Shown: positions 1 through 4,725 of the stretch, piece after piece
How the letters are laid out: every line of letters begins with the position of its first letter
Numbering within the stretch: position 1 is the first letter of the stretch
Assembly: GCA_030425055.1 (NCBI GenBank)
Contig: JAUHVN010000136.1
Span: forward strand, 1 to 7,345
Reading direction: 5' to 3'
Origin: Actinomycetes bacterium
Lineage (GTDB): Bacteria > Actinomycetota > Actinomycetes > Actinomycetales > Microbacteriaceae
DNA: 7,345 bases
Translations under genes and position numbers: made by a program
The notes under the pieces: model-generated
What the model was told of the DNA's origin: nothing
The model's input: the letters and a program-made list of their open reading frames with translations, nothing else
The model's database searches: none

Positions 1-849
1 CCCGGCACGATCGCGCGCGCTCTGCGGCGCCGCGTACTCGACGAGACCGGCCTGACCTGCAGTGTCGGAGCAGCGGCCACCAAGCACGTCGCCAAGATGG
101 CGTCCACAATCAGCAAGCCCGACGGACTTCTCATCGTGGCGGAGTCCGACACCGCGGCCTTCCTCGCGGCGCGCCCCGTCCGCGCGCTGTGGGGGATCGG
201 ACCGAAGGCGGCCGAGGCCCTCGAAGGACGCGGCATCCGCACGGTCGCGGACGTGCTCGAGACTCCGCGGCCAGTGCTCGATCGGGCCCTGGGCCCCGCG
301 ATGGGCGATCGCATCTGGCACCTCGCCCGCGGGATCGACGAGCGGTCGGTGCACACCGAGCGCGTCGAGAAGAGCGTCGGCCACGAAGAGACCTTCCACG
401 TCGACATCGCCGACCCCGCCATCCTGCGCGCCGAGCTCCGACGTCTCGCCGATCGGGTCGGCGCGCGGCTGCGCAAGCACGGCTGGCAGGCGGCGACCGT
501 CGCGATCAAGGTGCGCTTCGCCGACTTCACGACCATCTCGCGATCCCAGACGCTGGCCGAGCCCACTGCGGTGAGCCAGCGCATAGGGGATGCCGCCCAC
601 GACCTGTTCGACGCCGTCGATCTGCGGATGCCGGTGCGTCTGGTCGGCGTGCGGGCCGAGAACCTGCGCCCGACCGGTTCGGCGGTCGCCGCGCTGTGGG
701 ACGACGACGCCGAGTGGCGTCAGGTCGACACGGCGGTCGATGATGCCGCCGCGCGGTTCGGCGCCGGCGCCGTGACCAGGGCGGCCCTCATCGGCCGATC
801 GCGCGGCGGCGGCACGCTTCCCTCGAAGCCGCTCCCGCCGCGCGACTGA
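1..849 (+). CDS. dinB: DNA polymerase IV (Y-family, DinB), C-terminal part, 5' end outside window
   Basis: Error-prone translesion polymerase that extends past DNA lesions at stalled forks in the cytoplasm. The frame is open from base 1 and stops with TGA at 847-849, giving 282 visible residues. The fragment begins in the end of the palm domain: a TCSVGAA segment followed by ATKHVAKMAS matches the family's conserved 'SxGxAxxKxxAKxAS' stretch, then SKPDG. A helix-hairpin-helix thumb element (GIGPKAAEALEGRGI) starts near visible residue 66, and the little-finger domain covers roughly residues 115-230. The N-terminal catalytic carboxylates lie outside the window, so activity cannot be judged. 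Where many DinB proteins carry a QLxLF-like clamp-binding motif, this one has the sequence AVAALWDDD, a degenerate match. The last ~30 residues are a basic, Gly/Pro-rich tail. An internal ATG at 97 is not the start, because conserved sequence continues upstream of it. Family assignment is firm; Pol IV rather than another Y-family branch is likely. Confidence 0.93.
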   Translation, partial: PGTIARALRRRVLDETGLTCSVGAAATKHVAKMASTISKPDGLLIVAESDTAAFLAARPVRALWGIGPKAAEALEGRGIRTVADVLETPRPVLDRALGPAMGDRIWHLARGIDERSVHTERVEKSVGHEETFHVDIADPAILRAELRRLADRVGARLRKHGWQAATVAIKVRFADFTTISRSQTLAEPTAVSQRIGDAAHDLFDAVDLRMPVRLVGVRAENLRPTGSAVAALWDDDAEWRQVDTAVDDAAARFGAGAVTRAALIGRSRGGGTLPSKPLPPRD

Positions 850-875
850 CTCTGGGAACATCCGCGCCGGCGGGG

Positions 876-881
876 TAGCGT
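876..881 (+). promoter_or_regulatory. -10 box for a probably leaderless transcript of the GerW-like gene
   Basis: TAGCGT fits the TANNNT -10 consensus and ends 6 nt before the ATG at 888, so transcription would start at or next to the start codon. No Shine-Dalgarno sequence lies in the 38-bp gap after dinB. No good -35 hexamer is seen 16-18 bp upstream. Confidence 0.55.
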
Positions 882-887
882 GGCACC

Positions 888-1208
888 ATGCCCAACATCG
901 CACTGGAACTCGGCAAGCAGGCATCCACGTTCGGCGTCACGAGCGCGTACGGCGAGCAGCAGGACGTCGACGGCGTCCGCATCGTGCCGGTCGCGGTGAC
1001 GTGGTCGGGCTTCGGCGGCGGCGAGGACGACTCGGGCAACGGCGGCGGAGGCGGGGGCGGCTACGCGATTCCGGTGGGCGCGTACGTGCGCCGCGGCGAC
1101 GATCTGCGCTTCGAGCCGAACCTCGTCGCTCTGCTGGCCGTGGCGATCCCGTTCGTGTGGGTCGCCGGCCGCGCTCTCAGCCGTGTCATCCGCACCCTCA
1201 AGAAGTAG
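888..1208 (+). CDS. GerW/YtfJ-like small membrane-anchored protein
   Basis: 106 residues. The N-terminal part (1-40) predicts alternating strands (VRIVPVAVTWSGFG), followed by a Gly/Asp-rich segment with seven consecutive glycines (residues 52-58), then a strand 'YAIPVGAYV' (59-67), and a hydrophobic helix at about 79-95 followed by the basic tail RVIRTLKK. This order of beta segment, poly-Gly, beta segment matches my recollection of the GerW/YtfJ family, known in Bacillus as a spore protein with a role in germination. The C-terminal helix plus positive tail suggests membrane anchoring with the tail inside. The host is probably not a spore former, so the role here is unknown. The gene follows dinB by 38 bp with its own -10 box and overlaps the next gene by 26 bp in another frame. 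The start is chosen for the -10 box and because it gives the full N-terminal strand. Confidence 0.75.
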   Translation: MPNIALELGKQASTFGVTSAYGEQQDVDGVRIVPVAVTWSGFGGGEDDSGNGGGGGGGYAIPVGAYVRRGDDLRFEPNLVALLAVAIPFVWVAGRALSRVIRTLKK

Positions 1209-1776
1209 CCGCGACGCGGTCGCCGATGCGATCACCGCTGCGGCGGACGGCGTTCTCGCCGCGCTGCCCGGTCTCGGCGCGGGCAACCCGGTCGTGCTGC
1301 TCGACGGCCGCAGCGGCGCGGGCAAGACGAGTCTCGCCCGCGAACTCGTGCGGCGCTGGCCGATGCGCGGCCGCGTGCAGGTGGTCGCACTCGACTCGAT
1401 CTACCCCGGGTGGGATGGATTGGATGCCGGTGTCGAGACGGCCCGCGAGCAGATCCTGCGGCCGCATGCGCGCGGCCTGATCGGCGTGTGGCAGCGCTGG
1501 GATTGGGATGCGGGTGCCCCGGCCGAGGCGCACGCGGTCGACCCGGGGCTGCCGCTGATCGTCGAGGGTTCGGGCATCGTCGACGGCTCGACGGCCCCGC
1601 TCGCCGACCTGCGCGTGTGGCTCGACTCGCCCGAAGCGTCACGCAAGCGCCGCGCACTCGACCGTGACGGCGATCTCTACGCCCCGCACTGGGAGCGCTG
1701 GGCGCGACAGGAGGAGCGCCACGTGGCTCGGGACGAACCGCGTCGATACGCGACGCACGTGTTCCCCGTGCCCTGA
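1183..1776 (+). CDS. P-loop ATPase, uridine kinase/NMP kinase-like
   Basis: 197 residues. A complete Walker A motif GRSGAGKTS lies at residues 42-50, preceded by the hydrophobic strand PVVLLD. 'VVALDSIYPGWDGL' (68-80) sits where uridine kinases and related NMP kinases carry an acidic substrate-binding residue (D71 here). A Walker-B-like strand PLIVEGS is at 124-130 with E128. An Arg-rich stretch from about 154 to 189, including RKRRALDRDGD, looks like a lid helix region. The fold is that of small P-loop kinases; the phosphate acceptor cannot be named, so I give no gene symbol. The GTG start at 1183 lies inside the end of the GerW-like gene (26-bp overlap) without a visible Shine-Dalgarno sequence; it is the earliest plausible start and gives a short helix before the P-loop. 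Translation may depend on that of the gene before it. The gene ends 8 bp from the convergent DUF2017 gene; I see no hairpin terminator between them. Confidence 0.85.
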   Translation: MSSAPSRSSRDAVADAITAAADGVLAALPGLGAGNPVVLLDGRSGAGKTSLARELVRRWPMRGRVQVVALDSIYPGWDGLDAGVETAREQILRPHARGLIGVWQRWDWDAGAPAEAHAVDPGLPLIVEGSGIVDGSTAPLADLRVWLDSPEASRKRRALDRDGDLYAPHWERWARQEERHVARDEPRRYATHVFPVP

Positions 1777-1784
1777 GTGCCCGG

Positions 1785-2276
1785 TCAGCGCTCCAGCGTC
1801 TCGACCAGGCTCTGCAGCCGGTAGCCGAGCCAGTCGTAGATCGCGAATCGCGGATCGTCGTCGTCGTGCGTGTCCTCCTGGACGATCCCGAGGCGGGTCG
1901 CGAGCACCAGACGCACCGCGGCGAGGGTGCGCAGCCACGCCTGCGCCTGGTGATCGTCGAGCTCGACGATCACCAGCTCGGCCAGGGTGGGGTCGGCGAC
2001 GTCGTCCGGCAGCTCGGTCAGGCCCCGCAGAGACGCCCGCACCACCGTGGCATCCGTTCGCCGGCGATCCAGCAGCTCGCCCTGGGTGAGCGCGCGGAAC
2101 TCGTCGGCGGCATCAGCGTCGTCGCGGTACGCGTCGGGCACGAGGCGCGCCACGGCGGGATCGGCGCCCCTGTCTGCTCCCGTCGCGTCGAGCACCTCGA
2201 CGAACTGCGCGACGAGGGCGTCGAGGTGCGCCGCCTCGACCCGCGCGAGGTCGATCACGATCGGCTTCCCGGTCAT
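1785..2276 (-). CDS. DUF2017 family protein, clpS-linked
   Basis: 163 residues of unknown biochemical function. The sequence shows the pattern I associate with DUF2017: 'VARLVPDAYRDDADAADEFR', then a T-x-x-x-L segment with RRTDA, an acidic middle (LPDD, VIVELDDHQ), and a helix 'WLRTLAAVRLVLATRLGI' followed by a very acidic DTHDDDD. It is cytoplasmic, mostly helical and acidic, without a signal peptide or membrane helix. The start ATG (2276-2274) overlaps the clpS stop codon as ATGA, and GGGAG lies 5 nt upstream inside clpS, so translation is most likely coupled to clpS. The clpS-DUF2017 pairing is widespread in actinobacteria (for example in Mycobacterium, from memory) and suggests a role near ClpS-dependent proteolysis, but that is inference. 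The longer reading frame extending upstream through clpS is a shadow and was not used as the start. Confidence 0.85.
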   Translation of the reverse strand: MTGKPIVIDLARVEAAHLDALVAQFVEVLDATGADRGADPAVARLVPDAYRDDADAADEFRALTQGELLDRRRTDATVVRASLRGLTELPDDVADPTLAELVIVELDDHQAQAWLRTLAAVRLVLATRLGIVQEDTHDDDDPRFAIYDWLGYRLQSLVETLER

Positions 2277-2566
2277 TTCGGCTCCCGTCGCAGCGTCGCC
2301 CACAGTCCGTAGTCGTGCATCGCGCGCACGTGCAGCTCCATCTGCTCGCGCGCGCCCTCCGCCACCACCGCGTGCCCCTCGTGATGGACGGCGAGCATGA
2401 GCTTTTCGGCCGTCGCCTGCGGGAACCCGAAGTACTCCTTGAACACGTGGGTGACGTAGCTCATGAGATTGACGGGGTCGTTCCACACCACCGTCTGCCA
2501 CGGACCCTCGGGCGCGCGGGCGACATCGCGCACCTCGTCGAGGTCGGGAGCGGACAGCGGCGCCAT
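2273..2566 (-). CDS. clpS: ATP-dependent Clp protease adaptor ClpS
   Basis: 97 residues, about the usual length. ClpS binds N-degron substrates (bulky hydrophobic N-terminal residues) and hands them to the ClpA/ClpC unfoldase of the Clp protease. The core is clear: TVVWNDPVNLMSYVTHVF at 25-42, where N29-D30 correspond to the conserved pair that holds the substrate alpha-amino group; then a helix ending 'MLAVHHEGHAVV' (57-68) with H61 at the conserved pocket His; then an 'REQMELHVRAMHDYGLWATL' segment (73-92) typical of the family. The ATG at 2566 shares one base with the stop of the upstream metallopeptidase gene (TGATG), which explains the start choice and implies coupling; a GTG one codon earlier is possible. 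The longer frame going further upstream overlaps the metallopeptidase and lacks homology-like sequence. In this group the unfoldase partner is expected to be ClpC, which is not in the window. Confidence 0.95.
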   Translation of the reverse strand: MAPLSAPDLDEVRDVARAPEGPWQTVVWNDPVNLMSYVTHVFKEYFGFPQATAEKLMLAVHHEGHAVVAEGAREQMELHVRAMHDYGLWATLRREPK

Positions 2567-2916
2567 CACGCCCACCCGAGCTCGTGCAGGCGGTCGTCGT
2601 CGATGCCGTAGAAGTGCGCGATCTCGTGTACGAGGGTCGTGTGCACCTCGGCGCGCAGCTCGTCTTCGTCCTCGCACGCGGCCAGGTGCGGCTCGCGGTA
2701 CACGATGATGCGGTCGGGCAGCTCACCGCCGCCGTACCGGTCGCGCTCGGTGAGCGCGTGCCCGTCGTACAGGCCGAACAGATCGAGGCTGCCGTCCTCA
2801 GGACGGTCCTCGACGACGAAGACCACGTTGTCGAGGCCGTCGACCATCTCGTCGGGGAGACGGTCGAGCTCGTCCGTGACGAGCTGCTCGAAGGAGTCCA
2901 CGTCCATGTCGCGCAT
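2566..2916 (-). CDS. zincin-like metallopeptidase family protein
   Basis: 116 residues. The C-terminal region contains HEIAHFYGIDDDRLHELGW: H97, E98 and H101 form an HExxH zinc-protease motif, followed by GIDDD, characteristic of the short bacterial zincin-like family (PF06262, from memory). Before it come FEQLVTDELDRLPDEM (9-24), the strand 'VVFVVEDRP', LFGLYDG (46-52) and RIIVYREP (69-76), all in the family's usual order. There is no signal peptide, so it is cytoplasmic. Substrate unknown. It overlaps clpS by one base (TGATG) and so is probably coupled to it. Start is uncertain: ATG codons at 2919, 2916 and 2907 are in frame; I chose 2916 because the result MRDM-x(4)-FEQLV lines up with my memory of actinobacterial homologues. 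No Shine-Dalgarno sequence is visible; the tRNA-His 3' end is only 6 nt upstream. Confidence 0.88.
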   Translation of the reverse strand: MRDMDVDSFEQLVTDELDRLPDEMVDGLDNVVFVVEDRPEDGSLDLFGLYDGHALTERDRYGGGELPDRIIVYREPHLAACEDEDELRAEVHTTLVHEIAHFYGIDDDRLHELGWA

Positions 2917-2922
2917 CATCGG

Positions 2923-2996
2923 GGTGAGTAACGGGACTTGAACCCGCGACCCCCTGGACCACAACCAGGTGCTCTACCGACTGAGCTATACCCACC
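2923..2996 (-). tRNA. tRNA-His (anticodon GTG)
   Basis: Folds as a complete cloverleaf: acceptor GTGGGTA with TACTCAC (one G-T), D stem GCTC/GAGC, anticodon stem CCTGG/CCAGG with loop TTGTGGT (anticodon GTG at 2962-2960), T stem GCGGG/CCCGT with loop TTCAAGT. An extra G at 2996 faces C73 (2923), the G-1:C73 identity pair of bacterial tRNA-His. CCA is not encoded. It lies 34 bp after orn on the same strand, a neighbourhood also known from other actinobacteria; it may be processed from an orn transcript, although TACGGT at 3022-3017 could serve as a weak private -10 box. Confidence 0.97.
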
Positions 2997-3030
2997 GTGA
3001 CCCGCCGGAGCGGGCAACCGTACGATTCTC

Positions 3031-3657
3031 TCACACGTCGGCGGCGAACGACGACACGACGGACGCCGCCACGGTGCGCGCGTCGTCGCTGGAGGGACCC
3101 GGCTCGGCGACGAACACGGCTTGGCGGTAATAGGCCAGCTCGCGGATGGATTCGAGGATGTCCGCGAGGGCGCGGTGTCCGCCGTCCTTCGAGGGCGCGT
3201 GGATGTATGCGCGGGGGTACCACCGCCGCGAGAGCTCCTTGATGCTCGACACGTCGACGTTGCGGTAGTGCAGCCAGCGGTCGATGCGCGGCATGTACTT
3301 CGCGAGGAACATGCGGTCGGTGCCGATGGTGTTGCCGGCGAGTGGCGCCTTGCCCTCCTGCGGAACGAAACGCTGGATGTACTCGAGCGCCTGGAACTCG
3401 GCGTCGGCGAGGCTCACGCCGTGGGGGATCTCGTCGAGGAGGCCGCTGGACCGGTGCATCCCGGTCACGAACTCGTTCATGTTCTCGAGCGCCGAGGCGT
3501 CGGGCTTGATCACGATCGAGAACCCGGGATCGAGCGGGCGCAGCTCGAAATCGGTCACGACGACGGCGATCTCGACGATCTCGTCGACCGCGAGGTCGAG
3601 ACCCGTCATCTCGCAGTCGATCCAGACGAGCCTGTCGTTCTCGGAGGACCCCACCAT
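3031..3657 (-). CDS. orn: oligoribonuclease
   Basis: 208 residues. Orn is a 3'-5' exoribonuclease of the DEDDh family that degrades the 2-5-nt RNAs left by other RNases, and linear pGpG from c-di-GMP turnover. All five catalytic residues are visible: D14 and E16 in WIDCEMTGLD, D114 in NTIGTDRMFLAKYMP, and H161 and D166 in GGHRALADILES. Other family signatures are EIVEIAVVVTD (26-36) and SIKELSRRWYP (138-148). The C-terminal ~20 residues after FVAEPG are Ala/Ser/Val-rich and look non-conserved; homologues are usually about 180-215 residues. Start ATG 3657: TAGGAT at 3669-3664 ends 6 nt upstream and could be a leaderless -10 box, but the same bases include AGGA at Shine-Dalgarno distance, so the mode of initiation is ambiguous. 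It is flanked on the same strand by tRNA-Arg before and tRNA-His after. Confidence 0.97.
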   Translation of the reverse strand: MVGSSENDRLVWIDCEMTGLDLAVDEIVEIAVVVTDFELRPLDPGFSIVIKPDASALENMNEFVTGMHRSSGLLDEIPHGVSLADAEFQALEYIQRFVPQEGKAPLAGNTIGTDRMFLAKYMPRIDRWLHYRNVDVSSIKELSRRWYPRAYIHAPSKDGGHRALADILESIRELAYYRQAVFVAEPGPSSDDARTVAASVVSSFAADV

Positions 3658-3663
3658 GCGACC

Positions 3664-3669
3664 ATCCTA
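3664..3669 (-). promoter_or_regulatory. putative -10 box / possible AGGA ribosome site of orn
   Basis: On the minus strand TAGGAT matches TANNNT and ends 6 nt before the orn ATG. The internal AGGA lies 7 nt before the same ATG and would also serve as a Shine-Dalgarno element if the mRNA comes from the tRNA-Arg promoter. The sequence alone cannot separate the two. Confidence 0.4.
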
Positions 3670-3700
3670 GTTGCGGGCCCGACACGACCCTCCGGATGCG

Positions 3701-3773
3701 TCCCCCAGGCACGATTCGAACGTGCGACCGGCGGATTAGAAGGCCGCTGCTCTATCCACTGAGCTACTGGGGG
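3701..3773 (-). tRNA. tRNA-Arg (anticodon TCT)
   Basis: Cloverleaf: acceptor CCCCCAG/CTGGGGG (7 perfect pairs), T8 A9, D stem GCTC/GAGC with loop AGTGGATA, anticodon arm GCGGC-CTTCTAA-TCCGC with anticodon TCT at 3740-3738, T stem GCACG/CGTGC with loop TTCGAAT, discriminator A73. It reads AGA/AGG codons. CCA is not encoded. Oddities: the first base is C rather than the usual G, and the last anticodon-stem pair (31-39) is a C-T mismatch, which leaves four pairs in the stem. Confidence 0.96.
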
Positions 3774-3782
3774 TCGCCCCTC

Positions 3783-3788
3783 AGGGTA
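3783..3788 (-). promoter_or_regulatory. putative -10 box of tRNA-Arg (and possibly orn)
   Basis: On the minus strand TACCCT matches TANNNT and lies 9 nt before the mature tRNA 5' end, so the precursor would have a leader of only a few nucleotides. No convincing -35 hexamer is seen. Because orn starts 43 bp after the tRNA, the same promoter could feed orn. Confidence 0.4.
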
Positions 3789-3832
3789 CCGTGTGCGTCC
3801 GAGAGCCTCTGGTGCCGGGGTGCCCGCAGGCG

Positions 3833-3856
3833 TAGCGTCGGCGATGACGGAAGGAG
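3833..3856 (+). promoter_or_regulatory. -10 box TAGCGT and Shine-Dalgarno AAGGAG of the 70-residue protein gene
   Basis: TAGCGT (3833-3838) is identical to the -10 box at 876-881. AAGGAG (3851-3856) is 8 nt before ATG 3865 and decides that start. An in-frame ATG at 3844 lies 5 nt after the -10 box and could give a leaderless alternative product seven residues longer, whose first codons include the Shine-Dalgarno bases. Confidence 0.5.
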
Positions 3857-3864
3857 TTCTGATC

Positions 3865-4077
3865 ATGAGCACCACCGAAACCCGCCACCCCCTCTGGGTG
3901 GCCTACTCGCCGTCGGGCGTCGTCGGCAGCATCCGCAAGTCGGACGACGGGTATACCGTCACGATGGCCGGAGCGGATGCCGCGACCGGGACGTACCCGT
4001 CTATGGACGTGGCGAAGAAGGCGCTTCACGCGCATATGACGCCGGGGAGTGAGTGGCCGCAGTTCCGCGAGCACTGA
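3865..4077 (+). CDS. small conserved-looking hypothetical protein (70 aa)
   Basis: Not recognised. The product has 70 residues and no signal peptide or membrane helix. It begins with a short polar stretch, then HPLWVAYSPSGVVGSIRKS (two probable beta strands joined at 'SG'), a strand GYTVTMAG, a turn with 'ATGTYPS', and a helix MDVAKKALHAHM, ending PGSEWPQFREH. This strand-strand-strand-helix order suggests a small alpha/beta domain. The start at 3865 is supported by AAGGAG 8 nt upstream; ATG 3844 in the same frame is an alternative. The last 77 bases overlap the end of yczE on the opposite strand. The codon pattern is that of the window, with G/C at most third positions and GAC preferred over GAT. 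A comparable plan is seen in the 80-residue protein at 6145-6387. Confidence 0.75.
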   Translation: MSTTETRHPLWVAYSPSGVVGSIRKSDDGYTVTMAGADAATGTYPSMDVAKKALHAHMTPGSEWPQFREH

Positions 4078-4657
4078 CCTTCCCGCGCCGGGTGTCCAGC
4101 AGCGGCAGCGCGAGGTGGACACCCGGACCGATGAGCGCCGCGAACAGGACGGTGCCGATGCCCACCGTGCCGCCCAGCAGCCATCCGGCGGCGAGCACGG
4201 TGAGTTCCACGACGGCCCGGCAGACCCAGATCGGCCAGCCGAGCCGGCCGTGCAGGCCCGTCATGAGGCCGTCGCGCGGGCCGGGCCCGAAGTGGGCGCC
4301 GATGTAGAGGCCCGAGGCGATCGCGACCAGGGCGATGCCGGCGAGGAGCACGGCGAACTGCAGGATCGTGCCCGACACCGGCGGGATCATCCACAGCGCG
4401 AACTGCATCGCGGTGCCGACGAGCAGGATGTTCGCCAGGGTTCCGACACCGGGGCGCTGGCGGAGCGGGATCCACAGGAGCAGCACCGCGAAGCCGATGA
4501 GGTTGGTCACCCATCCGATGCCGATCCCGGTGTGCAGCGAGATCCCCTCGGCGAGGACCGTCCACGGGTCGACGCCGAGGCCGGCCTCGACCGTGAGAGC
4601 GCAGCCGACACCGTAGAGGACGAGGCCGAGGAGCAGCTGGAGGACGCGACGGGTCAT
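4001..4657 (-). CDS. yczE: YczE-type integral membrane protein (YitT/YyaS-like group)
   Basis: 218 residues with about five or six hydrophobic helices, roughly at 5-24, 47-66, 76-93, 98-118, 141-160 and 163-182. Recognisable family features are a first helix running into 'GAGLGVDPW'-like sequence (here EAGLGVDPWTVLAEG, about 24-38) and the loop GAHFGPGPRDGLMTGLHGR (about 120-138). The protein should sit in the cytoplasmic membrane; a transport role is supposed for the family but no substrate is established here. It is transcribed divergently from a MocR-type regulator, the arrangement known for YczR-controlled yczE genes. Start ATG 4657 has a weak TTGGAT element 6 nt upstream; an in-frame TTG at 4669 would add four residues. 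The C-terminal ~30 residues after LLDTRRG are polar, look non-conserved, and lie antisense to the end of the 70-residue protein gene. Confidence 0.88.
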   Translation of the reverse strand: MTRRVLQLLLGLVLYGVGCALTVEAGLGVDPWTVLAEGISLHTGIGIGWVTNLIGFAVLLLWIPLRQRPGVGTLANILLVGTAMQFALWMIPPVSGTILQFAVLLAGIALVAIASGLYIGAHFGPGPRDGLMTGLHGRLGWPIWVCRAVVELTVLAAGWLLGGTVGIGTVLFAALIGPGVHLALPLLDTRRGKVSARGTAATHSPASYAREAPSSPRP

Positions 4658-4663
4658 GTGACC

Positions 4664-4725
4664 ATCCAATCGGATAGGTGGACTGGTATGAGCAGTCCAA
4701 TAGCACTATGGTGGCCGGATGGACT
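4664..4725. promoter_or_regulatory. yczE/yczR divergent control region, putative MocR-type operator
   Basis: TCCAAT occurs at 4665-4670 and 4696-4701, a 31-bp step (about three helical turns). TGGACT at 4679-4684 forms an inverted repeat with AGTCCA at 4694-4699 (9-bp spacer), and TGGACT recurs at 4720-4725 across the regulator's start. ATCC-AATC-GGAT at 4664-4675 is a further short inverted repeat. The elements touch the proposed -10 of yczE (TTGGAT, minus strand 4669-4664) and lie just before that of the regulator. MocR proteins are known to bind direct or mixed repeats, so this is the likely site of autoregulation and yczE control. Confidence 0.6.
4707..4712 (+). promoter_or_regulatory. 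-10 box for a probably leaderless MocR-family regulator transcript
   Basis: TATGGT matches TANNNT and ends exactly 6 nt before the ATG at 4719. No Shine-Dalgarno sequence lies between them. The box lies 5 bp after the second TCCAAT element. Confidence 0.6.

Noticed and set aside
1..849. dinB as a truncated pseudogene
   Set aside because: The frame is open from the first base with conserved sequence at once, so the missing N-terminus is due to the window edge. No frameshift or early stop is visible.
1777..1784. A shared bidirectional terminator between the convergent P-loop and DUF2017 genes
   Set aside because: The gap is only 8 bp and I found no stem with a T-tract in or next to it.
1785..2726. 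A long minus-strand frame suggesting a larger DUF2017 protein fused to upstream sequence
   Set aside because: The part upstream of 2276 crosses clpS and the metallopeptidase in another frame and lacks family features; the ATGA overlap and GGGAG site fix the start at 2276.
3001..3014. Short inverted repeat CCCGC-CGGA-GCGGG between orn and tRNA-His as a terminator
   Set aside because: The stem is only 5 bp with no T-tract, and such short GC pairings are expected often by chance at this base composition.
2798..3712. A 304-codon open frame on the minus strand over orn and tRNA-His
   Set aside because: It reads through a tRNA gene and is out of frame with orn, whose catalytic motifs are all intact.
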